A DNA stretch of 64,000 nt from Lysobacter sp. FW306-1B-D06B (lineage in GTDB: Bacteria > Pseudomonadota > Gammaproteobacteria > Xanthomonadales > Xanthomonadaceae), in contig NZ_CP151802.1 of NCBI RefSeq assembly GCF_038446665.1, positions 3,844,001 to 3,908,000 on the forward strand, given 5' to 3'. A program made the translations under genes and the position numbers. Positions 8,797 to 19,251 of the stretch are shown here, one piece after another (the stretch's first letter is position 1; each line of letters opens with the position of its first letter). The notes under the pieces were generated by a model. It did no database searches. It saw nothing but the letters and a program-made list of their open reading frames with translations, and had not been told where the DNA came from.

Positions 8797-9399
8797 TCAG
8801 CGCTTGGCTGCCTTCTTTGCGCCCTTCTTCGCACCGGCCTTCTTGGCGCCGGCCTTTTCAGCCTTCTTGGCACCGCTCTTCTTGGCGCCGGCCTTCTTCG
8901 ACTTGGCGGCCTTGGCGGGCTTTTTCTTCGCCGGGGTCTTCGGCTGGAGCATCGTGCCGGTGCAGTTGCGCGAACCGCAGCGGCATTCCCAGATCTTCTT
9001 CAGCTCCGGGGTGTGCTTCTCGTCCAGGGTGATGCCGTAGTTGTACGACAGCTCCTCGCCCGGCTTGATCTCGCGGATCGCCTCGATGAACACGCGATCG
9101 CGGGTGCGGTCGTCGCCGTCGTCTTCTTCCAGCACGGCCTCGCAGTTGGGCGAGCAGCTGTGGTTGATCCAGCGTGCAGTGCCGCCTTCGTAGTTCGCGT
9201 CGATGACGTATTCATCGTTCAGCGTGAACAGGAACGTATGGCCGGAATCGATGTCCCCGGCGGCGTCGGCGTCTACCTGCGCGTGCGTGCGGCGACGGCC
9301 CTTGTATTCGACGACGCGCTCGCCCTTGGCGATCGGGGCGACGGCGAAGACACCGTTGCCGTGGATGGCGGAACGACGGGCGACGATCTTGCGCGGCAT
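8797..9399 (-). CDS. SET-domain protein-lysine methyltransferase with a Lys/Ala-rich tail
   Basis: A 200-residue protein. Residues 1-150 form a complete SET domain: ARRSAIHGNGVFA at the start, RWINHSCSPNCEA at about 77-88 (NHSC knot), GEELSYNYG at 114-122, and a post-SET zinc motif CRCGSRNCTG at 139-148. SET enzymes methylate protein lysines using S-adenosylmethionine. Residues 154-200 are a basic tail with 20 lysines, including five GAKK units, that looks like the C-terminal domain of histone H1 or bacterial Hc1/AlgP-type DNA-binding tails. I took the ATG at 9399 because the SET fold begins there; ATGs at 9429 and 9501 are in frame but precede no conserved sequence. Substrate unknown; the tail suggests nucleic-acid binding or automethylation (inference). 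Confidence 0.82.
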   Translation of the reverse strand: MPRKIVARRSAIHGNGVFAVAPIAKGERVVEYKGRRRTHAQVDADAAGDIDSGHTFLFTLNDEYVIDANYEGGTARWINHSCSPNCEAVLEEDDGDDRTRDRVFIEAIREIKPGEELSYNYGITLDEKHTPELKKIWECRCGSRNCTGTMLQPKTPAKKKPAKAAKSKKAGAKKSGAKKAEKAGAKKAGAKKGAKKAAKR

Positions 9400-9565
9400 G
9401 CGGGAATCCGGATCTGGGAAAGCGGACATTCTGTACGGATCGGCGCGACATCGCCATCGCGACTGTGTCACGAAGACGAAGATGCGACGCGATGCCCGCA
9501 CGTTCGCGCCGGTTCGGTACCGTGCCCCTCCGGCGAACCTGAACCGGATGCGCTTTCCAGCACCC

Positions 9566-9604
9566 TTGGCCGCGGCGGCGCGAAACCGTACAATTCCGGT
9601 ACGG
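9566..9604 (+). promoter_or_regulatory. sufR promoter overlapped by a perfect inverted repeat
   Basis: TTGGCC (9566-9571), 17 bases, then TACAAT (9589-9594) fits a sigma-70 promoter 20-30 bases before the sufR start codon. CCGTAC (9586-9591) and GTACGG (9599-9604) form a perfect inverted repeat with a 7-base spacer that covers the -10 element. This is the expected place for autorepression by the downstream Rrf2 protein. Confidence 0.62.
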
Positions 9605-9623
9605 ATTGAACTTCCCCACCCCC

Positions 9624-10073
9624 ATGCTCCGCGTCACCAAGCTCACCGACTACGCCACGGTCGTCATGACCGTCCTCGCCCACGGCGAAGATTCCGTGCT
9701 CAGCGCCTCGGAACTCGCCGAGCGCGCGGGCCTGGAGGCCACGACCGTGGCCAAGGTCCTCAAGCCGCTGGCGCAGGCCGGCCTGGTGGAAGGCTTCCGC
9801 GGCGCGAACGGCGGCTACCGCCTGGCGCGTCCGGCCGATGACATCGGCCTGATCGAGATTGTCGAAGCCATGGAAGGGCCGCTGGGCATGACCGAGTGCA
9901 GCGTCCACACGGGTAATTGCGGCCTGGAGCAGTCCTGCGGCGTGCGCGCCAACTGGCGGCGCATCAACGATGTGGTGGTGGAGGCGCTGCGCGGGGTGAC
10001 CCTGGCGCAGATGCTCACCCCGCCCCCACCCAATGAACCACCCGGCAGGCAGATCGACCTGCGCCTGGCTTGA
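9624..10073 (+). CDS. sufR: SUF system regulator, Rrf2 family
   Basis: A 149-residue Rrf2-type transcription factor. The N-terminal winged helix (MLRVTKLTDYATVVM, then SASELAERAGLEATTVAKVLKPLAQAGLV) is followed by the wing GANGGYRLARP and a cluster-binding loop with Cys92, Cys99 and Cys105. Family members of this type hold an iron-sulfur cluster and repress suf genes when the cluster is loaded. The ATG at 9624 matches the conserved start; the in-frame ATG at 9606 lies six codons earlier. It is the first gene of the suf operon, 16 bp ahead of sufB, and it sits behind a promoter whose -10 lies in an inverted repeat, so autoregulation is likely. The symbol follows usage for the SUF-linked Rrf2 regulator and is not the cyanobacterial DeoR-type SufR. 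Confidence 0.85.
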   Translation: MLRVTKLTDYATVVMTVLAHGEDSVLSASELAERAGLEATTVAKVLKPLAQAGLVEGFRGANGGYRLARPADDIGLIEIVEAMEGPLGMTECSVHTGNCGLEQSCGVRANWRRINDVVVEALRGVTLAQMLTPPPPNEPPGRQIDLRLA

Positions 10074-10089
10074 CGAGTAGGCAGCCCCC

Positions 10090-11538
<1,449 letters not shown>

Positions 11539-11540
11539 TC

Positions 11541-11566
11541 CCCTTCTCCCGCTTGCAGGAGAAGGG
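11541..11566. repeat. Hairpin between sufB and sufC
   Basis: CCCTTCTCC and GGAGAAGGG form a 9-bp stem with an 8-base loop immediately after the sufB stop. There is no T-run, so it is more likely an mRNA processing or stability element than a terminator. It resembles the CCCCTCTC...GAGAGGGG hairpin after murU (42835-42857). Confidence 0.6.
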
Positions 11567-11590
11567 TTCAAGAACAACTCGGAAACGAAC

Positions 11591-12355
<765 letters not shown>

Positions 12356-12356
12356 C

Positions 12357-13655
12357 ATGAGCGCCTTGCTCGACTCCTTCGCGACTGCCTTCGATTCGCT
12401 CGCCGCGCGCGATGCCGCCGGCCTGGGCGCCAGCCGCCGCGCCGCGCTCGATGCCGTCCTGCGTGACGGAATTCCGCACGCGCGGGTGGAAGCGTGGAAA
12501 TACACGCCGCTGCGCTCGCTGGAACGCCGTGCGTTCGTAGTGGCGCCGGCAGGCATTCCGACGTTCGATGACGCATTGCTGGCGGCGATTCCCGGCCCGC
12601 GCATGGTCTTCGTCAACGGCCGCTTCGACGCCGCGCACAGCGATCTTTCCGGCTTGCCTGCCGGTGTGACGCTTCAGCCGCTCTCGCGCGTGCTGATCGA
12701 AGGCGAGCCGCGTGAAGCGAACTTCCTCGCCCGCCGCTTCGACCGCGCCGACGAAATCTTCGCGCGCCTCAACGCCGCACTCGCCGATGACGGCGTCGTG
12801 CTGCGCGCTCACGCGAACGCGCGGATGGATACGCCGATCCACCTCGTCTTCATCGGCGCTCCGGCGCAGGCCGACGAGGCCTGGCACCTGCGCCATCTGA
12901 TCGAGCTGCGCGACGGTGCGTCGCTGGCCGTCGTCGAGCATCACATCGCAACGGATGCGCACCAGCACCTCGCCAACAGCCTGATGCATGTCCACCTGGG
13001 CACGAACGCGGTGCTGCGTCACGCACGCGTCCAGGACGAAGGCGCCGGCGCGACGCTGATGGCACGCAGCGACGCCGTGCTCGCCAAGGATGCGGCCTAC
13101 CATCGGCTCGACCTCGAGCTCGGTGCGGGCCTGTCGCGCCATGAGCTCAACGCCGCGCTGCACGGCAACGGCGCACGCCTGCACGCCAACGGTGTGCTGC
13201 TCGCGTCCGGCAAGCGTCACCTCGACACGCGGCTGGGCATCGACCACGTCGGTCGCGACACGGCATGCGACCTCACTTGGCGCGGCATGGCGGCGGGCCG
13301 CTCCAAGGCGGCCTTCCACGGCGGCATCCTGATCCGCGAAGGCGCCGACGGCACCGCCGCGAACCTGTCGAACAAGAACCTGCTGCTCAGCGAAGGCGCC
13401 GAGATCGACAGCCAGCCCGTGCTGGAGATCCACGCCGACGAAGTGCAGGCCGCGCACGGCGCCACCGTCGGCCAGCTCGATACGACCGCGCTGTTCTACC
13501 TGCGCAGCCGCGGGTTGCCGGCCGAACAGGCGCGCTCGCTGCTGACCGCAGCCTTCTGCCGCGAAACGCTGGCCGTGTTCGCACCGGGCGACGCCCTGCG
13601 CGCCGCACTGGAAGCCCGCCTCGACACCGCGCTGGCCCGACTGGGCACCGTCTGA
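12357..13655 (+). CDS. sufD: SUF complex subunit SufD
   Basis: A 432-residue SufD. It has a variable N-terminal helical part and the conserved VEAWKYTPLRSLERRAF block. The C-terminal beta-helix holds RRLGID-like repeats (HLDTRLGIDHVGRDTACDL, GGILIREGADGTAANLSNKNLLLSEGAEIDSQPVLEIHADEVQAAHGATVGQLD) and the terminal LRSRGLPAEQARSLLTAAF. SufD pairs with SufB and is needed for iron entry into the scaffold. The ATG at 12357 lies one base after the sufC stop; an in-frame ATG at 12348 would overlap sufC and is less likely. sufS follows 11 bp downstream. Confidence 0.95.
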   Translation: MSALLDSFATAFDSLAARDAAGLGASRRAALDAVLRDGIPHARVEAWKYTPLRSLERRAFVVAPAGIPTFDDALLAAIPGPRMVFVNGRFDAAHSDLSGLPAGVTLQPLSRVLIEGEPREANFLARRFDRADEIFARLNAALADDGVVLRAHANARMDTPIHLVFIGAPAQADEAWHLRHLIELRDGASLAVVEHHIATDAHQHLANSLMHVHLGTNAVLRHARVQDEGAGATLMARSDAVLAKDAAYHRLDLELGAGLSRHELNAALHGNGARLHANGVLLASGKRHLDTRLGIDHVGRDTACDLTWRGMAAGRSKAAFHGGILIREGADGTAANLSNKNLLLSEGAEIDSQPVLEIHADEVQAAHGATVGQLDTTALFYLRSRGLPAEQARSLLTAAFCRETLAVFAPGDALRAALEARLDTALARLGTV

Positions 13656-13666
13656 CTGGAGCACGC

Positions 13667-14911
13667 ATGAACCTGCCCGCCGCCGAATCCGCGTCCGCCA
13701 TCGACTGGGCCCGCGTCCGCGCGGATTTCCCGCTGCTCACGCGCCAGGTCCACGGCAAGCCGCTGATCTACTTCGACTCGGCCAATACCGGACAGAAGCC
13801 CGAAAGCGTGATCGAAGCGGTCGATGACTTCTATCGCCGCCACAACGCCAACGTCAGCCGCGCGGTGCATGCGCTGGGCACCGAAGCGACCGAAGCCTAC
13901 GAGGGCGCGCGCACGAAGCTGGCGAAGTTCCTCAACGTGCGCGGCGACGAACTCGTGCTGTGCAGCGGCACCACGTTCGCGCTGAATCTCGTCGCCTACT
14001 CGTGGGCACTGCCGCGCCTGCAGCCGGGCGATGCGATCGTGCTCACGCGGATGGAGCACCACGCCAACATCGTGCCGTGGCAGTTGGTCGCACAACGCAC
14101 GGGCGCGACGATCAAGGTCGCGGAGATCGACGAGCGCGGCGAACTGGATCTTGCGCAGCTGTATTCGCTGCTCACTCCGGAAGTGAAACTGCTCTCGCTC
14201 ACGCACGTGTCGAACGTGCTGGGCACGGTGAATCCCGTTCGCGAGATCTGCCGCGAGGCCCGCAAGCGCGGCATCGTCACCGCCATCGACGGCTCACAGG
14301 CCGCGCCGCATCGCGCGCTCGACATCGCGTCCATCGGCTGCGACTTCTATGCCGTCACCGGGCACAAGATGTCCGGCCCCACCGGCACCGGCGCGCTGTG
14401 GGCACGCCGCGAGCATCTGGCCGCGATGCCGCCCTTCATCGGCGGCGGCGAGATGATCAAGGAAGTGCGCTTCGAGGGCACGGTATTCAACGACCCGCCG
14501 CATAAGTTCGAGGCCGGCACGCCGAACATCGCCGGCTTCGTCGGACTCGGCGCCGCGGTCGACTATCTCTCGACGCTGGGCATGCACAACGTCGAGACGC
14601 GCGAGCAGGAATTGCTGGCCCACTTCAACGAAGCGGTTTCTTCCGTCGAGGGCCTACGCATCTTCGGCCAGGCGCGCGAGAAGGCCGCGGTGGTGAGCTT
14701 TCTGATCGAGGGCGCGCACGCGCACGACCTGGCGACACTGCTCGACCTGGAGGGCGTGGCGATCCGTTCCGGCCACCATTGCGCGCATCCGCTGATGCAG
14801 CATTTCGGCGTGCCGGCGACATGCCGCGCGTCCCTCGCCTTCTACAACACACACGAAGAAATCGAAGCCTTCGTTACCGCCCTGCGCAAGGTGCGTAAAC
14901 TGCTCGCATGA
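13667..14911 (+). CDS. sufS: Cysteine desulfurase SufS
   Basis: A 414-residue group II cysteine desulfurase that uses PLP to take sulfur from cysteine as an enzyme persulfide for SufB. IYFDSANTGQKPESVIEAV near the start, TRMEHHANIVPWQ, the PLP lysine in VTGHKMSGPTGTG, and the catalytic loop RSGHHCAHP with Cys372 are all present. The ATG at 13667 follows a GGAG 11 bp after sufD. No SufE or SufU sulfur acceptor is encoded in the operon; SufE would have to be elsewhere. The stop overlaps the next start (ATGA). Confidence 0.96.
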   Translation: MNLPAAESASAIDWARVRADFPLLTRQVHGKPLIYFDSANTGQKPESVIEAVDDFYRRHNANVSRAVHALGTEATEAYEGARTKLAKFLNVRGDELVLCSGTTFALNLVAYSWALPRLQPGDAIVLTRMEHHANIVPWQLVAQRTGATIKVAEIDERGELDLAQLYSLLTPEVKLLSLTHVSNVLGTVNPVREICREARKRGIVTAIDGSQAAPHRALDIASIGCDFYAVTGHKMSGPTGTGALWARREHLAAMPPFIGGGEMIKEVRFEGTVFNDPPHKFEAGTPNIAGFVGLGAAVDYLSTLGMHNVETREQELLAHFNEAVSSVEGLRIFGQAREKAAVVSFLIEGAHAHDLATLLDLEGVAIRSGHHCAHPLMQHFGVPATCRASLAFYNTHEEIEAFVTALRKVRKLLA

Positions 14912-15462
14912 ACACCACTGTCGATACGCCGGCACGGCCCGGCCTGAAATTCCGCAACGCCACACATGCCGACATCGATGCGCTGGTCGCGCTCGTGGAA
15001 TCGGCCTACCGTGGCGACGTGAGCAAGCAGGGCTGGACGACCGAGGCGGACATGCTCGGCGGCCGCCGTACCGGCCCGGACGATATCCAGGCGTGCATCG
15101 ATCGTCCGCGCAGCGTCATCCTGATCGCCGAGCGTGCGGATGCAGAGCTGATCGCCTGCGCACATGTAGCCGAGGAGAACGGCGCGGGCTACTTCGGCAT
15201 GTTCTCCGTGTCGCCCACGCAGCAGGGCGGCGGCATCGGCAAGCAGGTCATCACCGAGGCCGAGCGCCTGGTTCGCGAAGACTGGTCGTTGCCGGCGATG
15301 CGCATGACCGTCATCGACATCCGTGACGAGCTCATCGCGTTCTACGAGCGCCGTGGCTATCGCCGCACCGGCATCAAGAAGCCCTTTCCGTACGGCGACG
15401 AGCGCTTCGGCGTTCCCAAGCGCGACGACCTGCGTTTCGAGGTGCTGGAGAAGTCGCTGTGA
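14908..15462 (+). CDS. GNAT family acetyltransferase in the suf operon
   Basis: A 184-residue GNAT fold: LKFRNATHADIDALVALVESAYRG at the start, the central strand YFGMFSVSPTQQGGGIGKQVI (acetyl-CoA pyrophosphate loop, Q-x-x-G-G-G-I-G form), and IAFYERRGYRRTG near the end. It probably N-acetylates a small molecule or a protein; the target is unknown. It overlaps sufS by 4 bases and the Rieske gene by 4 bases, which ties it firmly to Fe-S assembly in expression. No suf-related role for a GNAT is established that I know of, so any role there is inference. Confidence 0.88.
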   Translation: MNTTVDTPARPGLKFRNATHADIDALVALVESAYRGDVSKQGWTTEADMLGGRRTGPDDIQACIDRPRSVILIAERADAELIACAHVAEENGAGYFGMFSVSPTQQGGGIGKQVITEAERLVREDWSLPAMRMTVIDIRDELIAFYERRGYRRTGIKKPFPYGDERFGVPKRDDLRFEVLEKSL

Positions 15463-15785
15463 GCGACAACTGGGTCTTCGTCTGCGCCACATCGCAACTG
15501 CTCCCTGGTGAGCGCACCGTGGCCTGGGACGGCGATACACCGATCCTCGTCGTCAACTACGACGGCGATTACTACGCGCTCGAGGACAAGTGCTCGCACG
15601 AGGACTTCGAGTTGTCCGCCGGCAATTACGACGGCGACGAGGCCACGATCGAATGCGTCCTGCACGGAGCGAAGTTCGACGTGCGCGATGGGCGCGCACT
15701 TTGCGCGCCCGCTTACGAGCCCGTGCTGAAGTTTCCGGTGAAGGTCGACGACGTCGGGATCTGGACGCGGGACGATCGCGGCTGA
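15459..15785 (+). CDS. Rieske [2Fe-2S] ferredoxin
   Basis: A 108-residue Rieske ferredoxin. The cluster ligands are Cys45-x-His47 (DKCSHEDF) and Cys66-x-x-His69 (ECVLHGAKFD), and the flanking VRDG and PAYEPVLKFPVKV strands fit the non-heme-oxygenase ferredoxin group. The GTG start overlaps the GNAT stop (GTGA). No oxygenase gene lies nearby. As the last gene of the suf operon it may donate electrons for cluster assembly or serve as a client, which is inference. Cytoplasmic, with no signal sequence. Confidence 0.92.
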   Translation: MSDNWVFVCATSQLLPGERTVAWDGDTPILVVNYDGDYYALEDKCSHEDFELSAGNYDGDEATIECVLHGAKFDVRDGRALCAPAYEPVLKFPVKVDDVGIWTRDDRG

Positions 15786-16151
15786 TCCATAGCCCTGCCA
15801 CGCAGGGTTGAATCTGCTCCGGCCCGATGGGCCAGGCCCGTTGTCTTCCTGTGCCGCGCACGCGGCCCCTGGCGGAATGGCGCAACCAGGCACCGGGCCG
15901 GATTGCGCGACGCGCCCGCGCCAAGGCGGAGCGACTTCTTCTTTCGATCACGGCCCTCCGCGGGCGCGTGCGCCTTCGTTTTCTCCTTGTTTCATGGGCT
16001 GTGCCATGCCGGTCGGTTCCGGCCGGTGAGGCGCTTTGAAGGTGCCGCTCGTCCGGGCGCGTTCACTTTTCGTTGCAAATGAGAATCCCTCTCATTACCA
16101 TTCAACGCCGAACCGCGGCCGTGCCGCCTGACCTCTCCCCCAGGGATTCCC
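15786..16151 (+). other. 366-bp gene-free stretch ahead of the TonB receptor
   Basis: No convincing gene. Two short frames (about 70 codons) lack conserved sequence or a clear ribosome site. The only recognisable element is the promoter with a Fur box at 16073-16101. Confidence 0.6.
16073..16101 (+). promoter_or_regulatory. Promoter with a Fur box in its spacer
   Basis: TTGCAA (16073-16078), 17 bases, TACCAT (16096-16101). Inside lies AATGAGA (16078-16084), 5 bases, TCTCATT (16090-16096), a perfect 7-5-7 inverted repeat matching the 19-bp Fur box type. Iron-loaded Fur here would block RNA polymerase directly. Confidence 0.82.
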
Positions 16152-18494
16152 ATGCACAACAGGAAGTTCGTCGTCTCGCCGCTCACCGGCGCCCTTGCCC
16201 TCGCGATCGCCGCTCCCGTTCTGGCCGATCCGGCCGGCGAGGCTGCCGACGCGCGCAACCTGGACAAAATCGAAGTCCACGGCGAGTACGTCGAGAAGCC
16301 CTCTTCGGTGAAGTACACGCAGCCGCTGCTCGACACGCCGCAGACCATCACCGTGGTCACCCGTGACGTGATGGACCAGCAGAACCTGATCGGCCTACGC
16401 GACGTGCTCAGCACCCTGCCGGGCATCACCTTCGGCGCGGGCGAAGGCGGCGGCGGTTACGGCGACAGCATCACGCTGCGCGGCTTCAACGCCAACAGCG
16501 ACATCACCACCGACGGCGTTCGCGACAGCGCGCAATACACGCGCACCGACAACTTCAACCTGGACGCCGTCGAACTGATCAACGGCGCCAACTCGGTGTA
16601 CTCGGGCGCAGGCTCGGTGGGCGGCAACATCAACCTGGTCAGCAAGGTCGCACGCAGCGGCGACTTCACCGTGCTGCAGGCGGGTGCGGGCACCGACAGC
16701 TTCGGCCGCCTCACGGTGGACAGCAACACGGACCTGGACAACGGCACCGCCGTGCGCGTCAACGCGATGGTGCACCAGAACGACGCCCCGGGCCGCGACC
16801 GCGAGACCTTCGAGCGCTGGGGCTTCGCGCCGTCGGTCGCGTTCGGCCTGGACGAGGACACGCGCTTCACCGCCAGCTACTTCCACCAGAGCGACGACAA
16901 CATCCCGCAGTACGGCGTGCCGTTCTTCAGCGCGTTCGGCGGGCCGCTGCCGGGCGTGGATCCGAGCAACTACTACGGCTACCACAACGTCGACCGCCAG
17001 AAGATCGACATCGACATGGTGACCGGCGTGTTCGAGCACGACTTCAGCGAGAACACCACGCTGCGCAGCCTGGCGCGCTACCAGCAGGTCGAGCAGCTGA
17101 GCATTGTCAATCCGCCACAGGGCACGTGGTGCCTGGCGAATGGAACCAATCCGGCGGGCGGCGCCTGCTCGGTCACGGTCAACGGTGCGCTGGTCCGGGT
17201 TCCGCCGGACATGTACCAGCCAACGGGTCCGCGCGGCAACACGCGCGACACGCGCAACACCATCGCGATCAGCCAGACCGACCTGACCACGCGCTTCCAG
17301 ACCGGCTCGGTGAAGCACTCGCTGGTGACGGGCGTGTCGATCTCGCAGGAGAACTTCGACCTCGACACCGGCAACGTGCTGCGCACCGCCAACGGGACGA
17401 TCGTGCCGTTGCCGCTGATGTCGTTGCCCAACCCGGATTCGACCTACCTCGGGCCGATCAACTACATCCGCAGCAGCACGAGTGAAGGCAAGCTCGATAA
17501 CCAGGCCATCTACGTGTTCGACACGCTGGAGTTCAACGACCAGTGGATGTTGAACCTCGGCGCCCGCTACGAGCACAATGAAGGCGACACCGTTTCGTAC
17601 ACGTACAACACGACCGCCGGCAGCCCGCTGCTGGGCCGCCCCACGGCCGTGACCGTGGGCGAAAACAAGGACGATCTGTTCTCCTACCGCGCGGGCCTGG
17701 TCTTCAAGCCGGTCGAGAACGCCAGCCTGTATCTGTCGTACTCCGACAGCAAGACGCCGTCGAAGGCGTCGGTCAACGGCACGTGCACCCCGGTCAGTTC
17801 GACCACCGGCGCCACCGGCACGGCCAATTGCAATGTCGATCCGGAAACCGCGGTCAACATGGAATTCGGCGGCAAGTGGGACATCAACAACCGCCTGGCG
17901 CTGACCGGCGCGGTGTTCCGCAACGAGCGCGAGGACTACAAGGTCGCCGACCCGGGCAATCCGGACAATCCGACCGGCGAGCAGCAGCTGGACGGCAAGG
18001 CGCGCGTCGACGGTGTCACGCTCGGCGCGGCCGGGCGCCTCACCCATGACTGGTCGATCTTCGCCAACGTGACCTGGCTCGACAGCGAAGTGCTGCAGGG
18101 CGTGTCCGACTTCTGCCGCGCCCATCCGTCGACCGCCTGCGCCAACACGCCCGCCAATCCCGATCCGCTCAAGGGCCTGCCGATCACCGGCACGCCGGAG
18201 CGCTCGGGCAGCCTGTGGACCACGTACGACCTGCAGCAGTGGACCTTCGGCTACGGCGTGACGTACATGAGCAACTACGACGTCTACACCGGCAACGGTG
18301 CCAACATCGCCGAGGTGAAGGGCTTCACCACGCACCGTGCGATGGTCGGCTACGACATCAACGAGCGCTTCGCGCTGCAGCTCAATGTCAACAACCTGTT
18401 CGACAAGGAGTACTACACGCGCATCCGCAACAACGGCTGGGCGACGCCCGGCGATGCGCGCTCGGTGGTGCTGATGGCCACCTACAGGTTCTAA
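16152..18494 (+). CDS. TonB-dependent siderophore receptor, Fiu-like
   Basis: A 780-residue outer-membrane receptor. A signal peptide (ALALAIAAPVLA) is followed by a TonB-box-like stretch (NLDKIEVHG), the plug domain (LLDTPQTITVVTRDVMDQQN, then RDVLSTLPGITFGAGEGG and DSITLRGF), and a 22-strand barrel ending in VLMATYRF with the terminal Phe needed for assembly. The ITLRGFNANSDITTDGVRDSAQYTRTDNFNLDAVE region matches the catecholate (Fiu/PiuA) group. It imports ferric catechol-type siderophores with TonB energy. A Fur box sits in its promoter and a PiuC dioxygenase gene follows 63 bp downstream, the classical piuA-piuC pairing. Confidence 0.93.
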   Translation: MHNRKFVVSPLTGALALAIAAPVLADPAGEAADARNLDKIEVHGEYVEKPSSVKYTQPLLDTPQTITVVTRDVMDQQNLIGLRDVLSTLPGITFGAGEGGGGYGDSITLRGFNANSDITTDGVRDSAQYTRTDNFNLDAVELINGANSVYSGAGSVGGNINLVSKVARSGDFTVLQAGAGTDSFGRLTVDSNTDLDNGTAVRVNAMVHQNDAPGRDRETFERWGFAPSVAFGLDEDTRFTASYFHQSDDNIPQYGVPFFSAFGGPLPGVDPSNYYGYHNVDRQKIDIDMVTGVFEHDFSENTTLRSLARYQQVEQLSIVNPPQGTWCLANGTNPAGGACSVTVNGALVRVPPDMYQPTGPRGNTRDTRNTIAISQTDLTTRFQTGSVKHSLVTGVSISQENFDLDTGNVLRTANGTIVPLPLMSLPNPDSTYLGPINYIRSSTSEGKLDNQAIYVFDTLEFNDQWMLNLGARYEHNEGDTVSYTYNTTAGSPLLGRPTAVTVGENKDDLFSYRAGLVFKPVENASLYLSYSDSKTPSKASVNGTCTPVSSTTGATGTANCNVDPETAVNMEFGGKWDINNRLALTGAVFRNEREDYKVADPGNPDNPTGEQQLDGKARVDGVTLGAAGRLTHDWSIFANVTWLDSEVLQGVSDFCRAHPSTACANTPANPDPLKGLPITGTPERSGSLWTTYDLQQWTFGYGVTYMSNYDVYTGNGANIAEVKGFTTHRAMVGYDINERFALQLNVNNLFDKEYYTRIRNNGWATPGDARSVVLMATYRF

Positions 18495-18557
18495 TCACGC
18501 TTCACCCAGGCCACGCGACGCCCGGCCCCGCCGGGCGCTCGCATGAAGGAATGCCCG

Positions 18558-19244
18558 ATGCTGCTGCAGGTTCCGCAAGTCCTCACCGCCGAACAGGTGG
18601 CCCATTGCCGGGACCGCCTGCGGCAGGCCGGCTGGGCCGACGGCCGCATCACCGCCGGCCACCAGTCGGCGATGGCCAAGGACAACGCGCAGCTGCCGGA
18701 GAACGATCCGGTGGCGCGCGAGTTGGGCGGGCTGATCCTCGAGGCGCTGGCGCGCAACACCACGTTCTTCTCCGCGGCGCTGCCGCAGCGGATCTATCCG
18801 CCGCTGTTCAACCGTTACGGCGGCGGGCAGTCGTTCGGTTTCCACGTCGACAACGCGATCCGCTACGACCGCAGCCGCGGCGGTGCCGATCCCATCCGTA
18901 CCGATCTTTCGGCCACGCTGTTCCTCAGCGATCCGGACGATTACGACGGCGGCGAACTCATCATCGAGGACACCTACGGCGTGCAGCGCGTGAAGCTGGC
19001 GGCCGGCGACATGGTGCTCTACCCGGGCACTAGCCTGCACAAGGTCACGCCGGTCACGCGCGGCGAGCGCGTGGCGTCGTTCTTCTGGATCCAGAGCCTG
19101 CTGCGCGAGGATGCGCAACGTCGGCTGATGTTCGAGCTCGACGTCTCGATCCGCCGCCTGACCCAGGACGTGCCGGAGCATCCGTCGCTCGTGCAGCTCA
19201 CCGGCATCTACCACAACCTGCTGCGCCGCTGGGCCGAGCCCTGA
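18558..19244 (+). CDS. piuC: Fe(II)/2-oxoglutarate-dependent hydroxylase, PiuC/YbiX family
   Basis: A 228-residue prolyl-4-hydroxylase-like dioxygenase. The iron triad is His96-x-Asp98 (FGFHVDNA) and His161 (SLHKVTP), with Arg171 (TRGERVASF) for 2-oxoglutarate. [20 protein letters not shown] and YHNLLRRW are near-identical to the YbiX family. The start at 18558 follows GAAGGA; a slightly earlier ATG at 18543 lies inside that ribosome site. PiuC proteins accompany catecholate receptors and are co-induced by iron starvation, but their substrate is unknown. Confidence 0.93.
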   Translation: MLLQVPQVLTAEQVAHCRDRLRQAGWADGRITAGHQSAMAKDNAQLPENDPVARELGGLILEALARNTTFFSAALPQRIYPPLFNRYGGGQSFGFHVDNAIRYDRSRGGADPIRTDLSATLFLSDPDDYDGGELIIEDTYGVQRVKLAAGDMVLYPGTSLHKVTPVTRGERVASFFWIQSLLREDAQRRLMFELDVSIRRLTQDVPEHPSLVQLTGIYHNLLRRWAEP

Positions 19245-19251
19245 GGCGCGC

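Noticed and set aside
15808..16039. Short frames in the gap before the TonB receptor gene
   Set aside because: No ribosome site, no conserved sequence, biased to Arg and Ala; most likely untranslated.
16395..18335. 646-codon minus-strand frame opposite the TonB receptor gene
   Set aside because: No domain or signal sequence; antisense to a gene with clear receptor features.
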